A DNA stretch of 13,902 nt from NCBI GenBank assembly GCA_946481605.1, contig CAMLPA010000037.1, positions 1-13,902 on the forward strand, given 5' to 3'. A program made the position numbers and the translations under genes. Shown piece by piece: positions 1-7,143 of the stretch (position 1 is the stretch's first letter; each line of letters starts with the position of its first letter). The notes beneath the pieces are model-generated. The model saw only the letters and a program-made list of their open reading frames with translations. It was not told the DNA's origin and did not search any database. The stretch comes from an uncultured Flavihumibacter sp. Lineage in GTDB: Bacteria > Bacteroidota > Bacteroidia > Chitinophagales > Chitinophagaceae.

Positions 1-7
1 GTTATGA

Positions 8-2164
8 TTAATCTTCTTCCACTTTGATCTTGCCTTTGTTCTTGGCGATCACTTCTTCTGCCACGTTGTTCGGAGCAGGAGCGTAGTGAGAGAACTCCAT
101 GGTAGAGCTGGCACGGCCGGAGCTCAGTGAACGGAGGGAGGTTACGTAACCGAACATTTCGCTCAGGGGCACTTTGGCCTTGATAACCTGAACACCTGCA
201 CGGGTATCCATACCTTCGATCATACCACGACGACGGGAAAGGTCACCACTCACGTCACCCATGTACTGGTCGGGCGTAAGTACTTCCACTTTCATGATCG
301 GCTCGAGGAGTTGGGGCTTCGCTTTGGCACCTGCGTGGCGGAAGCCAGCTTTGGCGCAAAGTTCGAAGGACATCGCGTCGGAGTCCACCGCGTGGAAGCT
401 ACCGTCGAAGATGCGCACTTTCATGTTCACAACGGGGTAAGCAGCCAGTACACCGGTATTCATCGCGGTTTCGAAACCTTTCTGGATCGGCGTGATGAAT
501 TCGCGGGGGATAGAACCACCAACGATGTTGTTCACGAACTGGAAGCTCTTATCAGGGTTCTCTTTTTGCCATTCTTCGTCTACAGGACCGAGTGTGAACT
601 GGATGTCGGCGAATTTACCGCGACCACCGGTTTGCTTTTTCAGTACTTCACGGAATTCAATGGTTTGGCTGAACGCTTCTTTGTAGGCCACCATCGGTGC
701 ACCCTGGTTCACTTCCACTTTGAATTCACGACGCATACGGTCGATGATGATTTCCAGGTGCAATTCTCCCATACCACGGAGGATGGTCTGACCAGTTTCT
801 TCATCTGTATTTACACGCAGTGTAGGATCTTCTTCCACCAGTTTAGCGATGGCCATACCCATTTTATCCACATCAGCCTGAGTTTTAGGCTCCACGGCTA
901 CCGCGATCACGGGATCAGGGAAGGTCATGGATTCCAGTACGATGGGATGCGCTTCGTCGCAAAGGGTATCACCGGTTTTGATGTCTTTGAAACCAACAGC
1001 CGCGCCGATATCACCAGCTTCGATGAAATCGATGGGGTTCTGTTTGTTCGCGTGCATCTGCATGATCCTGGAGATACGCTCGTTCTTACCGGTACGTGTG
1101 TTCAGTACATAAGAACCAGAGTCCAGCTTACCGGAGTAAGCACGGAAGAATGCCAGACGGCCCACGAAAGGATCGGTCATGATCTTGAACGCAAGGGCGG
1201 AGAATGGTTCTTTCACGTTGGGCTTACGTTGCAGTTCAGCACCAGTGTCGGGGTGTGTACCGGCAACAGCTTCGATGTCCAGGGGAGAAGGCAGGTAACG
1301 GCAAACCGCGTCCAGCATCTTCTGTACACCTTTATTCTTGAAGGAAGAACCGCACAGCATTGGGATGATGGCGATGTCGATGGTAGCCTTGCGGATAGCC
1401 TCGTGCATTTCATCTTCCGTAATGGAGTTGGGATCTTCGAAGAATTTCTCCATCAGTTTCTCGTCGTATTCAGCAACGGATTCCACCAGTTTAGCTCTCC
1501 ACTCTTCTGCTTCGTCCTTCATGTCTGCAGGCACTTCAGATTCAGTGTAAGTTGCGCCTTTGCTGGCTTCGTCCCAAATGATCGCCTTCATGGTGATCAG
1601 GTCCACTACGCCTTTGAAAGTATCTTCAGCACCGATGGGCAGCATCAGGGGAACCGGGTTTGCACCCAGCATTTCCTTTACTTGCTTCACCACGTTCAGG
1701 AAGTCAGCACCTGCACGGTCCATTTTGTTCACGAACCCGATACGGGGAACGCGGTAACGGTTGGCCTGGCGCCAAACGGTTTCAGATTGGGGCTCCACAC
1801 CGGATACGGCGCAGAAAAGGGCCACCAGTCCGTCCAGTACACGGAGGGAACGTTCCACTTCCACAGTGAAATCCACGTGACCTGGGGTATCGATGATGTT
1901 GAATTTATATTCTTTGGTATGCCCGGGGATCAGGTCACCCTGGGTAGTAGGAAACTTCCAGAAGCAAGTAGTTGCGGCAGAAGTAATGGTGATACCTCTC
2001 TCCTGCTCCTGCGCCATCCAGTCCATGGTGGCTGCACCTTCGTGTACCTCCCCTATTTTGTGGGATTTACCTGTATAGTACAGGATACGCTCCGTAGTGG
2101 TGGTTTTACCAGCATCAATGTGAGCGGCAATACCGAAGTTCCTTTGAAATTTTAAGTCTGCCAT
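8..2164 (-). CDS. fusA: Translation elongation factor G
   Basis: Ribosomal translocase GTPase: moves tRNA and mRNA through the ribosome after peptide bond formation and, with RRF, splits post-termination ribosomes; cytosolic. All G motifs are visible: G1 AHIDAGKTT (residues 14-22), G2 RGITI (56-60), G3 DTPGH (92-96), G4 NKMD (146-149) and G5 CGSSF (about 271-275). Domain IV (GGRGKF) and domain V (SGDLSRRRG) signatures follow. At 718 aa it is full length; the extra loop at about 70-88 between G2 and G3 is common in Bacteroidota EF-G. The start is ATG with an A/T-rich leader and no Shine-Dalgarno. It follows rpsL and rpsG as in the str operon, but a 352-bp gap with a terminator intervenes and a separate promoter lies at 2202-2231. 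Only 7 bases follow the stop, so the next gene (often rpsJ) is not seen. Confidence 0.98.
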   Translation of the reverse strand: MADLKFQRNFGIAAHIDAGKTTTTERILYYTGKSHKIGEVHEGAATMDWMAQEQERGITITSAATTCFWKFPTTQGDLIPGHTKEYKFNIIDTPGHVDFTVEVERSLRVLDGLVALFCAVSGVEPQSETVWRQANRYRVPRIGFVNKMDRAGADFLNVVKQVKEMLGANPVPLMLPIGAEDTFKGVVDLITMKAIIWDEASKGATYTESEVPADMKDEAEEWRAKLVESVAEYDEKLMEKFFEDPNSITEDEMHEAIRKATIDIAIIPMLCGSSFKNKGVQKMLDAVCRYLPSPLDIEAVAGTHPDTGAELQRKPNVKEPFSALAFKIMTDPFVGRLAFFRAYSGKLDSGSYVLNTRTGKNERISRIMQMHANKQNPIDFIEAGDIGAAVGFKDIKTGDTLCDEAHPIVLESMTFPDPVIAVAVEPKTQADVDKMGMAIAKLVEEDPTLRVNTDEETGQTILRGMGELHLEIIIDRMRREFKVEVNQGAPMVAYKEAFSQTIEFREVLKKQTGGRGKFADIQFTLGPVDEEWQKENPDKSFQFVNNIVGGSIPREFITPIQKGFETAMNTGVLAAYPVVNMKVRIFDGSFHAVDSDAMSFELCAKAGFRHAGAKAKPQLLEPIMKVEVLTPDQYMGDVSGDLSRRRGMIEGMDTRAGVQVIKAKVPLSEMFGYVTSLRSLSSGRASSTMEFSHYAPAPNNVAEEVIAKNKGKIKVEED

Positions 2165-2201
2165 AAATTAGTAATGACTATTAAGAATGTTATTTGGGGT
2201 G

Positions 2202-2231
2202 CAAAGGTAGTGAATTCTATAATACAAGCAA
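2202..2231 (-). promoter_or_regulatory. Bacteroidota-type promoter for fusA
   Basis: On the minus strand a TTG (2229-2231) lies 19 bases upstream of TACCTTTG (2202-2209), matching the known primary-sigma consensus of this phylum (TTTG, about 19 bases, TAnnTTTG). The box ends about 38 bases before the fusA ATG. It supplies the separate start of transcription that the terminator behind rpsG would require. Confidence 0.65.
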
Positions 2232-2275
2232 TCGGGTGTGAATATTGGGAAGCCGCCTTCCTGCAAGCCTCTTTC

Positions 2276-2336
2276 CTTTGCGTCTTAGCGCCTTTGCGAG
2301 ATTAATTTTTTCTCGCAAAGGCGCTAAGACGCAAAG
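2276..2336. repeat. 26-bp perfect palindrome with 9-nt loop
   Basis: Arms 2276-2301 and 2311-2336 are exact reverse complements (26 of 26), separated by TTAATTTTT. The arms are built from related units such as CGCAAAG and GCGCTAAG. Neither strand has a U-tract next to the stem, so it does not look like a terminator. Similar CGCAAAG/CTAAGACG motifs recur between genes in many Bacteroidota and other bacteria (recalled, not searched here). It sits about 45 bp upstream of the fusA promoter, and its role is unknown. Confidence 0.9.
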
Positions 2337-2342
2337 CATTGA

Positions 2343-2459
2343 TTACAAGGCCAGAGATAAATTAATGCGGCTGTTTTGGGGAGCATCTTGGGCTGAAAGA
2401 GTGGCAGAAAGTGGCTTGAGCAACAGGATTGCGGGAAACAGCATTAACTCAAACATCAT
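2343..2459 (-). CDS. Possible 38-aa signal-peptide-like ORF or gene remnant
   Basis: A short open frame starting ATG ATG encodes a hydrophobic stretch (LMLFPAILLL, residues 5-14) followed by a Bacteroidota-style signal peptidase site (LSAQ, then DAPQN) and only about 14 further residues. It begins right behind the rpsG terminator and stops seven bases before the palindrome at 2276-2336. No promoter or ribosome binding site is evident. It may be a small secreted peptide, the surviving N-terminus of a decayed secreted protein, or chance. I do not recognise a family. Confidence 0.22.
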   Translation of the reverse strand: MMFELMLFPAILLLKPLSATLSAQDAPQNSRINLSLAL

Positions 2460-2461
2460 AT

Positions 2462-2494
2462 AAAAAGAAAAGCCCCCGGTTCAATGGGGGCTTT
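2462..2494 (-). terminator. Rho-independent terminator after rpsG
   Basis: On the minus strand AAAGCCCCC pairs with GGGGGCTTT (9 bp; plus-strand arms 2469-2477 and 2486-2494) around an 8-nt loop, followed by TCTTTTTA. It starts 22 bases after the rpsG stop and faces the direction of rpsL-rpsG transcription, so much of that message should end before fusA. Confidence 0.88.
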
Positions 2495-2516
2495 CTGAAG
2501 TATATCAACAATAGTA

Positions 2517-2984
2517 TTAGAAGCGGAAGTGAGAGAACGCTTTGTTGGCTTCAGCCATACGGTGCGTATCTTCTTTCTTTTTGAATGCGGAACCTTCCCC
2601 TTTTGCGGCGGCTACGATTTCGTTGGCCAGTTTGTCGGCCATGCTTCTACCGTTGCGTTCGCGGCTGAAACGAACCAGCCACTTGATGCTCAGGGAGATT
2701 TTTCTATCGGGGCGAACTTCAGAAGGAATCTGGAAAGTGGCACCACCGATCCTGCGGGAACGAACTTCTACAGCGGGAGTTACGTTGGCCAGCGCTCTGC
2801 GCCAGATTTCGTAGCCATCTTCACCGGTTTGTTTGGCAACTTTATCCAGTGCGTTGTAGAAAATTTCGTAGGCGATACTTTTTTTACCTTCCCACATGAT
2901 GTTGTTCACGAAACGGGTAACCAGCTTATCATTGTACCTGGGATCAGGTGCTAAGGGAAGCTTCTTGGCTTGTGCTTTACGCAT
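2517..2984 (-). CDS. rpsG: 30S ribosomal protein S7
   Basis: Primary 16S rRNA-binding protein that nucleates assembly of the 30S head and contributes to the E site and decoding region. Its 155 aa is the usual length. Family signatures are clear: [16 protein letters not shown] (residues about 73-88), [17 protein letters not shown] and the C-terminal [21 protein letters not shown] block, close to the E. coli ending. The ATG start follows an A-rich leader without Shine-Dalgarno. It lies 86 bases downstream of rpsL with no convincing promoter between, so the two are probably co-transcribed. A strong terminator follows the stop. In other bacteria S7 represses its own operon; nothing here shows whether that applies. 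Confidence 0.98.
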   Translation of the reverse strand: MRKAQAKKLPLAPDPRYNDKLVTRFVNNIMWEGKKSIAYEIFYNALDKVAKQTGEDGYEIWRRALANVTPAVEVRSRRIGGATFQIPSEVRPDRKISLSIKWLVRFSRERNGRSMADKLANEIVAAAKGEGSAFKKKEDTHRMAEANKAFSHFRF

Positions 2985-3070
2985 CTTTGTTAATTTTTAG
3001 TACACCAATGTGGCTGAATGTCTTCAAGTATTAAAACTTTACTCAGCACACCGGCGAATTATTGGGTGAA

Positions 3071-3451
3071 TTATTTTTTAGCTTTTTCGCGCTTAGTTCC
3101 GTATTTGGAACGGCTTTGCTTACGGTCTTTTACACCGGCAGTATCGAGGCTACCACGAACGATATGGTAACGTACACCTGGTAAGTCCTTCACACGACCG
3201 CCACGGATCAGCACGATGGAGTGCTCCTGGAGGTTGTGGCCTTCACCTGGGATGTAGGCGATCACCTCTACTTTGTTGGTCAAACGCACTTTCGCAACTT
3301 TACGAAGCGCGGAGTTAGGCTTCTTAGGCGTGGTAGTGTACACACGGGTACATACACCACGACGTTGAGGGCACGCATCCAGTGCTCTGGATTTGCTCTT
3401 GGCCTTGATAATTTCTCTTCCTTTTCTTACTAATTGTTGTATTGTAGGCAT
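3071..3451 (-). CDS. rpsL: 30S ribosomal protein S12
   Basis: Decoding-centre protein of the small subunit that monitors codon-anticodon pairing and is the classical streptomycin-resistance locus. The 126-aa product contains the hallmark blocks [20 protein letters not shown] (residues 27-46), [10 protein letters not shown] (69-78), and [14 protein letters not shown] (83-96, the site of beta-methylthiolated Asp in other bacteria). Lys43 and Lys88 (K42 and K87 in E. coli mature numbering) are wild type, so none of the common streptomycin-resistance changes is present at these positions. The C-terminus is Lys-rich. It is the first gene of the rpsL-rpsG unit, with a promoter at 3479-3507. Confidence 0.98.
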   Translation of the reverse strand: MPTIQQLVRKGREIIKAKSKSRALDACPQRRGVCTRVYTTTPKKPNSALRKVAKVRLTNKVEVIAYIPGEGHNLQEHSIVLIRGGRVKDLPGVRYHIVRGSLDTAGVKDRKQSRSKYGTKREKAKK

Positions 3452-3478
3452 CTGAACCTATTTATATTTTTGGGACGG

Positions 3479-3507
3479 CAAAAGTACGATTTAATTGCAG
3501 AATCAAA
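3479..3507 (-). promoter_or_regulatory. Bacteroidota-type promoter for rpsL-rpsG
   Basis: On the minus strand TTTG (3504-3507), a 17-base spacer and TACTTTTG (3479-3486) fit the phylum consensus. The box ends 27 bases before the rpsL start. The -33 element lies inside the A/T inverted repeat at 3501-3532. Confidence 0.6.
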
Positions 3508-3532
3508 AAAAATGCACTGATTTTTTTTGATT
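3501..3532. repeat. A/T-only 13-bp inverted repeat upstream of rpsL
   Basis: AATCAAAAAAAAT (3501-3513) and its exact reverse complement (3520-3532) flank a 6-nt spacer. Each arm holds an 8-base A or T run. It lies between the aminotransferase stop and the rpsL promoter, so it could be a weak bidirectional terminator or an A-tract element that stimulates the rpsL promoter. The stem has almost no GC, which argues against an efficient terminator. Confidence 0.5.
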
Positions 3533-3581
3533 TCCATCATCCCTGGGTGGAAAATATGTTAATAATCAATTCTTTATTCAA

Positions 3582-4646
3582 TTAAACACGGAACATCCAG
3601 CCATGAACATCTTCCGTTTTTCCTTCCCTGATCTCGTTCATCCGGGCGGAAATGGCCGGACTCGTTTTCCAGGTGGTTGTATCGAAAGTCATGGAATATC
3701 CCTTATAATGCAGTTCTTTAATCATGCTGATGGTGGCCGCGGTACCGGTACCGAAAGCCTCTTTCAGTTCACCTGCTTTGTATGCTTCAATCAGTTCATC
3801 TATTTTAATATCACGTTCTTCCACTTCATAGCCCAGTTCCTGTAATACGGTGATCACACTGTTCCGGGTAACGCCGGCCAGGATGGCCCCGTTTTCCAGT
3901 CCCGGGGTAACGATTTTGTTCCCTAACTGGAAGAACACATTCATTGTACCTACTTCCTGCACGTATTTGTGTTCAAAAGCATCTGTCCAGAGCACCTGGT
4001 CGAACCCTTTGGCCTTCGCTTCGGACGCGGCCAGCAAACTGGACGCATAGTTGCCCGCCGCTTTGGCGAACCCGATTCCGCCCGGAGCAGCGCGGGTGTA
4101 TTTATCTTCCACATAAATGCGCATCGGCGCGGCATAATAGGGACCTGTAGGACTTAAAATAATCATGAACAGGTATTTGTCCGCCGGCTTCACCCCAATG
4201 GTATCATCTGCTGCAAACATAAACGGCCTGATGTACAGGGAATGGTCTTTTTTCGCGGGAATCCAGTTCTTCTCCAGGTCAATCAACTGGCGCATCCCTT
4301 CAATAAAAATATCCTCCGGCACTTCGGGCATACTCATGCGCTTCGCGGAGATGTTGAATCTTTTATAATTGTCGAAAGGGCGGAAAATAAATGCTTCGCC
4401 AGCCTCATTCCGGTAAGCTTTGATGCCTTCGAAAATGGATTGTCCGTAATGAAGCGCTGCATTGGCGGGGTCAAGCTGAATCGGACCATAGGGCTTAATC
4501 ACCGGCTGTTTCCAGGCACCATTTTCATATTCGGCCACCAGCATGTGATCGGTAAAAAATTTCCCGAAAGGAAGATTATTCATGTCTATATCAGTCAGCT
4601 TGCTCTTGCTCGCTTTTGTTACGGGAATATCCATAGCTGCAATCAT
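3582..4646 (-). CDS. ilvE: Branched-chain amino acid aminotransferase
   Basis: PLP enzyme of fold type IV that interconverts leucine, isoleucine and valine with their 2-oxo acids using 2-oxoglutarate/glutamate; cytosolic. At 354 aa it resembles the longer, eukaryotic-like BCAT II group rather than the roughly 310-aa E. coli type. Visible signatures are ALHYGQSIFEGIKAYR (64-79), LYIRPFMFA (137-145), the predicted Schiff-base lysine K195 in GFAKAAGNYASSL, VQEVGTMNVFF, TPGL, GVTRNSV and FGTGTAA near the C-terminus, where phosphate-binding residues lie in the family. There are two in-frame ATGs (residues 1 and 5); the first is used here, but the second is also possible. It is transcribed divergently from the gene at 4710. 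Confidence 0.95.
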   Translation of the reverse strand: MIAAMDIPVTKASKSKLTDIDMNNLPFGKFFTDHMLVAEYENGAWKQPVIKPYGPIQLDPANAALHYGQSIFEGIKAYRNEAGEAFIFRPFDNYKRFNISAKRMSMPEVPEDIFIEGMRQLIDLEKNWIPAKKDHSLYIRPFMFAADDTIGVKPADKYLFMIILSPTGPYYAAPMRIYVEDKYTRAAPGGIGFAKAAGNYASSLLAASEAKAKGFDQVLWTDAFEHKYVQEVGTMNVFFQLGNKIVTPGLENGAILAGVTRNSVITVLQELGYEVEERDIKIDELIEAYKAGELKEAFGTGTAATISMIKELHYKGYSMTFDTTTWKTSPAISARMNEIREGKTEDVHGWMFRV

Positions 4647-4653
4647 AATTCTC

Positions 4654-4661
4654 TATTTTTG
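4654..4661 (+). promoter_or_regulatory. -7 box of plus-strand cluster promoter
   Basis: TATTTTTG fits TAnnTTTG and ends 48 bases before the ATG at 4710. No clear -33 TTTG is seen at the expected distance, so this rests on the -7 box alone. Confidence 0.4.
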
Positions 4662-4664
4662 CTA

Positions 4665-4672
4665 CAAATGTA
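4665..4672 (-). promoter_or_regulatory. -7 box of ilvE promoter
   Basis: On the minus strand TACATTTG fits TAnnTTTG and ends 18 bases before the ilvE ATG. It is separated by only three bases from the opposing box at 4654-4661, so the two divergent promoters would compete. No good -33 element is visible. Confidence 0.45.
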
Positions 4673-4709
4673 AAGAAAAAAGCCTTCGCCTTCCGAGGGC
4701 CACACCAAT

Positions 4710-5225
4710 ATGAGCATCAACAACATTCACCTGGCACCGCAGCAAATGGCGCAGTTTTACCGGCGGGGACTGGTTATTATCCCGGAAAAAACAACGGAAT
4801 CTCCGTCTTTAAACGAGGTTCCGCCAGTGAAAATACTGGGTAACTTTTCCAGGAAAATACTGATCCTTGTCCGGTACCCGAACGAAGTGCACCTGCCGGA
4901 GGAACAACTGAATTTTCTCACCAATATCCTTCAGGCTTGTAAACTGTCTTTGGATGAAGTGGGTATATTGAACGTCGCGCAACATGCGGGGCTTACTTTC
5001 CACCGGATCGTAAGCGAACTTTCCCCTGCCTGCCAGATTTGGCTAGGCATTACATCGCCAGCCATCGAAGCGCCCTTTCGCCTGGAAGAACTGGAATTGC
5101 AGGCCATGGACCAGACCCAGTTCATATCTTCCCCCCCACTCGAGGCGATGAACCAGCAAAGCGATACCGCCAAGTCCATCAAAGGCAGGCTCTGGCTCAA
5201 CCTCAAAAAAATGTTCCAACTTTAA
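4710..5225 (+). CDS. Conserved hypothetical protein, possible HolD-like subunit
   Basis: A 171-aa soluble protein with no signal peptide or membrane segment; I do not recognise a named family with certainty. It has a hydrophobic strand KILILVRYP (49-57), a helix ending in LTNILQACKLSLDEVGILN (70-88), a second strand PACQIWLGITSP (106-117), then SPPLEAM (141-147) and a C-terminal helix GRLWLNLKKMF (159-169). This order resembles E. coli HolD, the psi subunit of the DNA polymerase III clamp loader (a helix near 'LRALTVSPDQV', then 'SPALTDL' and 'ALWQQI'). The match is by eye and could be chance. It leads the plus-strand cluster and ends three bases before rdgB. Confidence 0.8.
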   Translation: MSINNIHLAPQQMAQFYRRGLVIIPEKTTESPSLNEVPPVKILGNFSRKILILVRYPNEVHLPEEQLNFLTNILQACKLSLDEVGILNVAQHAGLTFHRIVSELSPACQIWLGITSPAIEAPFRLEELELQAMDQTQFISSPPLEAMNQQSDTAKSIKGRLWLNLKKMFQL

Positions 5226-5228
5226 CGA

Positions 5229-5819
5229 ATGAATACACCCCTGATCTTCGCCACCAATAACCAGCACAAAGTAGACGAGATACGTGCGGCTACCGGATCA
5301 CAATTCCTGATCACAACCCTGAAAGAAGCAGGTATAGACATAGACATCCCCGAACCACACGACACCCTGGAAGAAAATGCAGCGGAAAAATCCGCGACCA
5401 TCCTCCAACTAACAGGTAACAACTGCTTCAGTGAAGATACCGGCCTTGAAGTTACTGCCCTGAACGGCGCGCCAGGTGTAAAAAGTGCGCGTTACGCGGG
5501 TGAAGACAAGTCTTTTGATAAGAATGTTGAAAAGCTTCTGTCCGAAATGATAGGCAAAGAAGACCGCTCAGCGCGTTTCCGGACCGTAATTTCCCTGAGG
5601 CTCGACGGGACGCACCATCTTTTTGAAGGCATCTGCGAAGGCACGATCCTGAATGAGCCGAACGGCACGGGCGGCTTTGGATATGACCCCATATTTGTAC
5701 CCCAGGGTGCGAATTGTAGCTTCGCCCAAATGACCATGGAAGAAAAAAACATGTTCAGCCACCGGAAAAAAGCGGTGGAACAGTTGGTAAGCTTTTTGAA
5801 CAATTATGTTAAAAAATAA
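5229..5819 (+). CDS. rdgB: Non-canonical purine NTP pyrophosphatase (RdgB/HAM1)
   Basis: Hydrolyses ITP, dITP and XTP to monophosphates plus pyrophosphate, keeping deaminated purines out of DNA and RNA. Its 196 aa is the family norm. Conserved blocks: FATNNQHKVDEI (7-18), the nucleotide-binding T/S-N-x-x-K motif; SEDTGLEV near residue 70 with the catalytic aspartate; GAPGVKSARYAG (about 81-92); GGFGYDPIF (about 149-157); and SHRKKA (about 177-182), the base-specificity SHR motif. The ATG start lies three bases behind the preceding stop, so the genes are probably co-translated. The 3' end (ATG TTA within ...NNYVKK-stop) overlaps the region where the following sigma factor should begin. Confidence 0.96.
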   Translation: MNTPLIFATNNQHKVDEIRAATGSQFLITTLKEAGIDIDIPEPHDTLEENAAEKSATILQLTGNNCFSEDTGLEVTALNGAPGVKSARYAGEDKSFDKNVEKLLSEMIGKEDRSARFRTVISLRLDGTHHLFEGICEGTILNEPNGTGGFGYDPIFVPQGANCSFAQMTMEEKNMFSHRKKAVEQLVSFLNNYVKK

Positions 5820-5890
5820 TACTTATCGCTGCCAACCAAAATATCGAAGAATACGACCTTATAAGGGGATGCCTGGAAGGCGACCGTAAA

Positions 5891-6400
5891 ATGCAGGCCG
5901 CGCTGTACGAAAGGTTCGCGCCCAAAATGTACGGGGTATGTCTCCGCTACACCAGCGACCAGGAAGAAGCGCAGGATATTTTGCAGGAAGGCTTTATCAA
6001 AGTATTCAGAAACCTGGAGAAATTCAGGCAGGAAGGTTCTTTTGAAGGTTGGATCAGGCGCATCGTTATCAATACCGCAATCGAACATTTTAGGAGAAGA
6101 AAACACCTGCAACCCGTTACTGAAAAAGAAGAAGCGGCCATTGAAACTACGGAGGAGAGCGCATTGGACAGGCTTGCGGAGAAAGATATTATCGCTTTGG
6201 TAAGGCAGCTATCTCCCGGGTACAGGGCCGTTTTTAACCTGTATGTGATTGAAGGTTATGGCCATAAAGAGATTGCGGAAATGCTGGGCATTAGTGAAGG
6301 AACGAGTAAATCACAACTTGCACGCGCCAAAGCAGTATTGCAGCGCTTAGTACAAACCTATTTATCCGAAAGAAGAACAACCCTAAAATCCGGATCATGA
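5891..6400 (+). CDS. ECF-family RNA polymerase sigma factor (start uncertain)
   Basis: A group 4 (extracytoplasmic function) sigma-70 factor that redirects RNA polymerase to a stress or envelope regulon. Region 2 is visible in RYTSDQEEAQDILQEGF (19-35), FRNLEKF (39-45) and GSFEGWIRRIVINTAIEHF (49-67); the region 4 helix-turn-helix is YGHKEIAEMLGISEGTSKSQ (123-142). The given start is the first ATG in frame, but it cuts into region 2.1. The codons before it still read like sigma factor (EEYDLIRGCLEGDRK, 5846-5890) and stay open back to a stop at 5810-5812, with no ATG, GTG or TTG. The true protein is therefore probably 16-26 residues longer and uses an unusual start or a shift from the ATG at 5806. 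The stop overlaps the next gene's start (ATGA). Confidence 0.92.
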   Translation: MQAALYERFAPKMYGVCLRYTSDQEEAQDILQEGFIKVFRNLEKFRQEGSFEGWIRRIVINTAIEHFRRRKHLQPVTEKEEAAIETTEESALDRLAEKDIIALVRQLSPGYRAVFNLYVIEGYGHKEIAEMLGISEGTSKSQLARAKAVLQRLVQTYLSERRTTLKSGS

Positions 6401-7122
6401 TACGGGAAGAAACCAGGAAAAAGATATTCGATTATGAAGCCCCACCTCCGCCCGGAGCCTGGGAAAATATCATCGTTTCCATAAGTGAAAAAACGCCTGC
6501 CCGAACAGTGAAAATCCCGGTTTGGGTAAAATATGCCGCATCTGTGCTGATCCTGGCTACCACAGCTTTACTTTGGTGGAACACGGCTGAAAACTCGGAG
6601 GACACCGCCATAGCTTCAAACAGCAACAGTTCAATCCCCGAAAACAGTGGCGTTACCATAACGGTTCCTGCAATTGAAGAGGAGACATCCTACAATTCCA
6701 CCAGTAGGCGTTCAAATGTTTACGCTCAGGTTTCAAATGTTCAAACACCGCGGGCGCATACACCTTCTCCCGTTTATGTTTCGCATACCGCGAACTTCCG
6801 TTCAGGAGATTTTGGCCCGGGCCAGATCGCACAAACGCTTGAAAAAAGGCTTTCCAGACAAGATGGGACCGACCTCGTGAACGAAAACTATATTTACCTG
6901 ACCACCAGCGATGGGAACCAGGTACGGGTGTCCAGGAAAATAGCGGCTGCGGTCCTCGCTGATATGGGCATTACAGAAGGTGAAGCCTCTTCCTTCGAGA
7001 CCATGCAACTGGCCCAGAAAATACGTTCATGGAAAACACAACTGGCTGAAAGTGCCTTCATTCCTTCTGCCTCAAATATGATGGACCTGCTCTCCCTGAT
7101 GGAAGTTCTGGATAAAAACTGA
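6397..7122 (+). CDS. One-pass membrane protein, putative sigma-factor regulator
   Basis: A 241-aa protein whose ATG overlaps the sigma-factor stop by four bases, the usual arrangement of a sigma/anti-sigma pair. The N-terminal 40 residues are cytosolic-like (RKKIFDYEAPPPPGAWENI, 8-26; similar 'P-G-W' stretches occur in Bacteroidota anti-sigma-like proteins). A transmembrane segment follows at about 42-61 (VWVKYAASVLILATTALLWW), then a low-complexity Ser/Thr/Asn-rich linker (65-135), and a C-terminal domain (about 140-241) with NENYIYLTTSDGNQVRVSRK (162-181). There is no recognisable zinc-binding anti-sigma motif or FecR domain, so an anti-sigma role is inferred from position, size and topology. 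Confidence 0.85.
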   Translation: MIREETRKKIFDYEAPPPPGAWENIIVSISEKTPARTVKIPVWVKYAASVLILATTALLWWNTAENSEDTAIASNSNSSIPENSGVTITVPAIEEETSYNSTSRRSNVYAQVSNVQTPRAHTPSPVYVSHTANFRSGDFGPGQIAQTLEKRLSRQDGTDLVNENYIYLTTSDGNQVRVSRKIAAAVLADMGITEGEASSFETMQLAQKIRSWKTQLAESAFIPSASNMMDLLSLMEVLDKN

Positions 7123-7124
7123 TT

Positions 7125-7132
7125 TATCTTCG
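7125..7132 (+). promoter_or_regulatory. Weak candidate -7 box before the thioesterase gene
   Basis: TATCTTCG differs at one position from TAnnTTTG and lies in the 21-base gap before the thioesterase ATG. No -33 element is seen. It might give separate expression of the last gene in the cluster. Confidence 0.22.
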
Positions 7133-7143
7133 CCGCAAAAAAC

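Noticed and set aside
311..2155. 614-codon open frame on the plus strand, antisense to fusA
   Set aside because: It mirrors the codon bias of fusA, has no family motif (runs of His/Phe/Val typical of antisense frames), and lies opposite a certain gene.
2276..2336. Palindrome as a terminator for an upstream minus-strand transcript
   Set aside because: No T-run follows the stem on either strand, and the rpsG terminator already lies 130 bases upstream.
2245..2463. 72-codon plus-strand frame through the fusA-rpsG gap
   Set aside because: It runs through the palindrome, which supplies much of its sequence, has no promoter or recognisable product, and ends at the rpsG terminator.
3188..3325. Streptomycin-resistance change in S12
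   Set aside because: Lys43 and Lys88 and the surrounding residues are the normal, sensitive form.
3526..3556. TTTCCA ... TGGAAA inverted repeat behind ilvE
   Set aside because: Only 6 bp with a large loop and followed by an A-run, not a T-run, in the ilvE direction; too weak to call.
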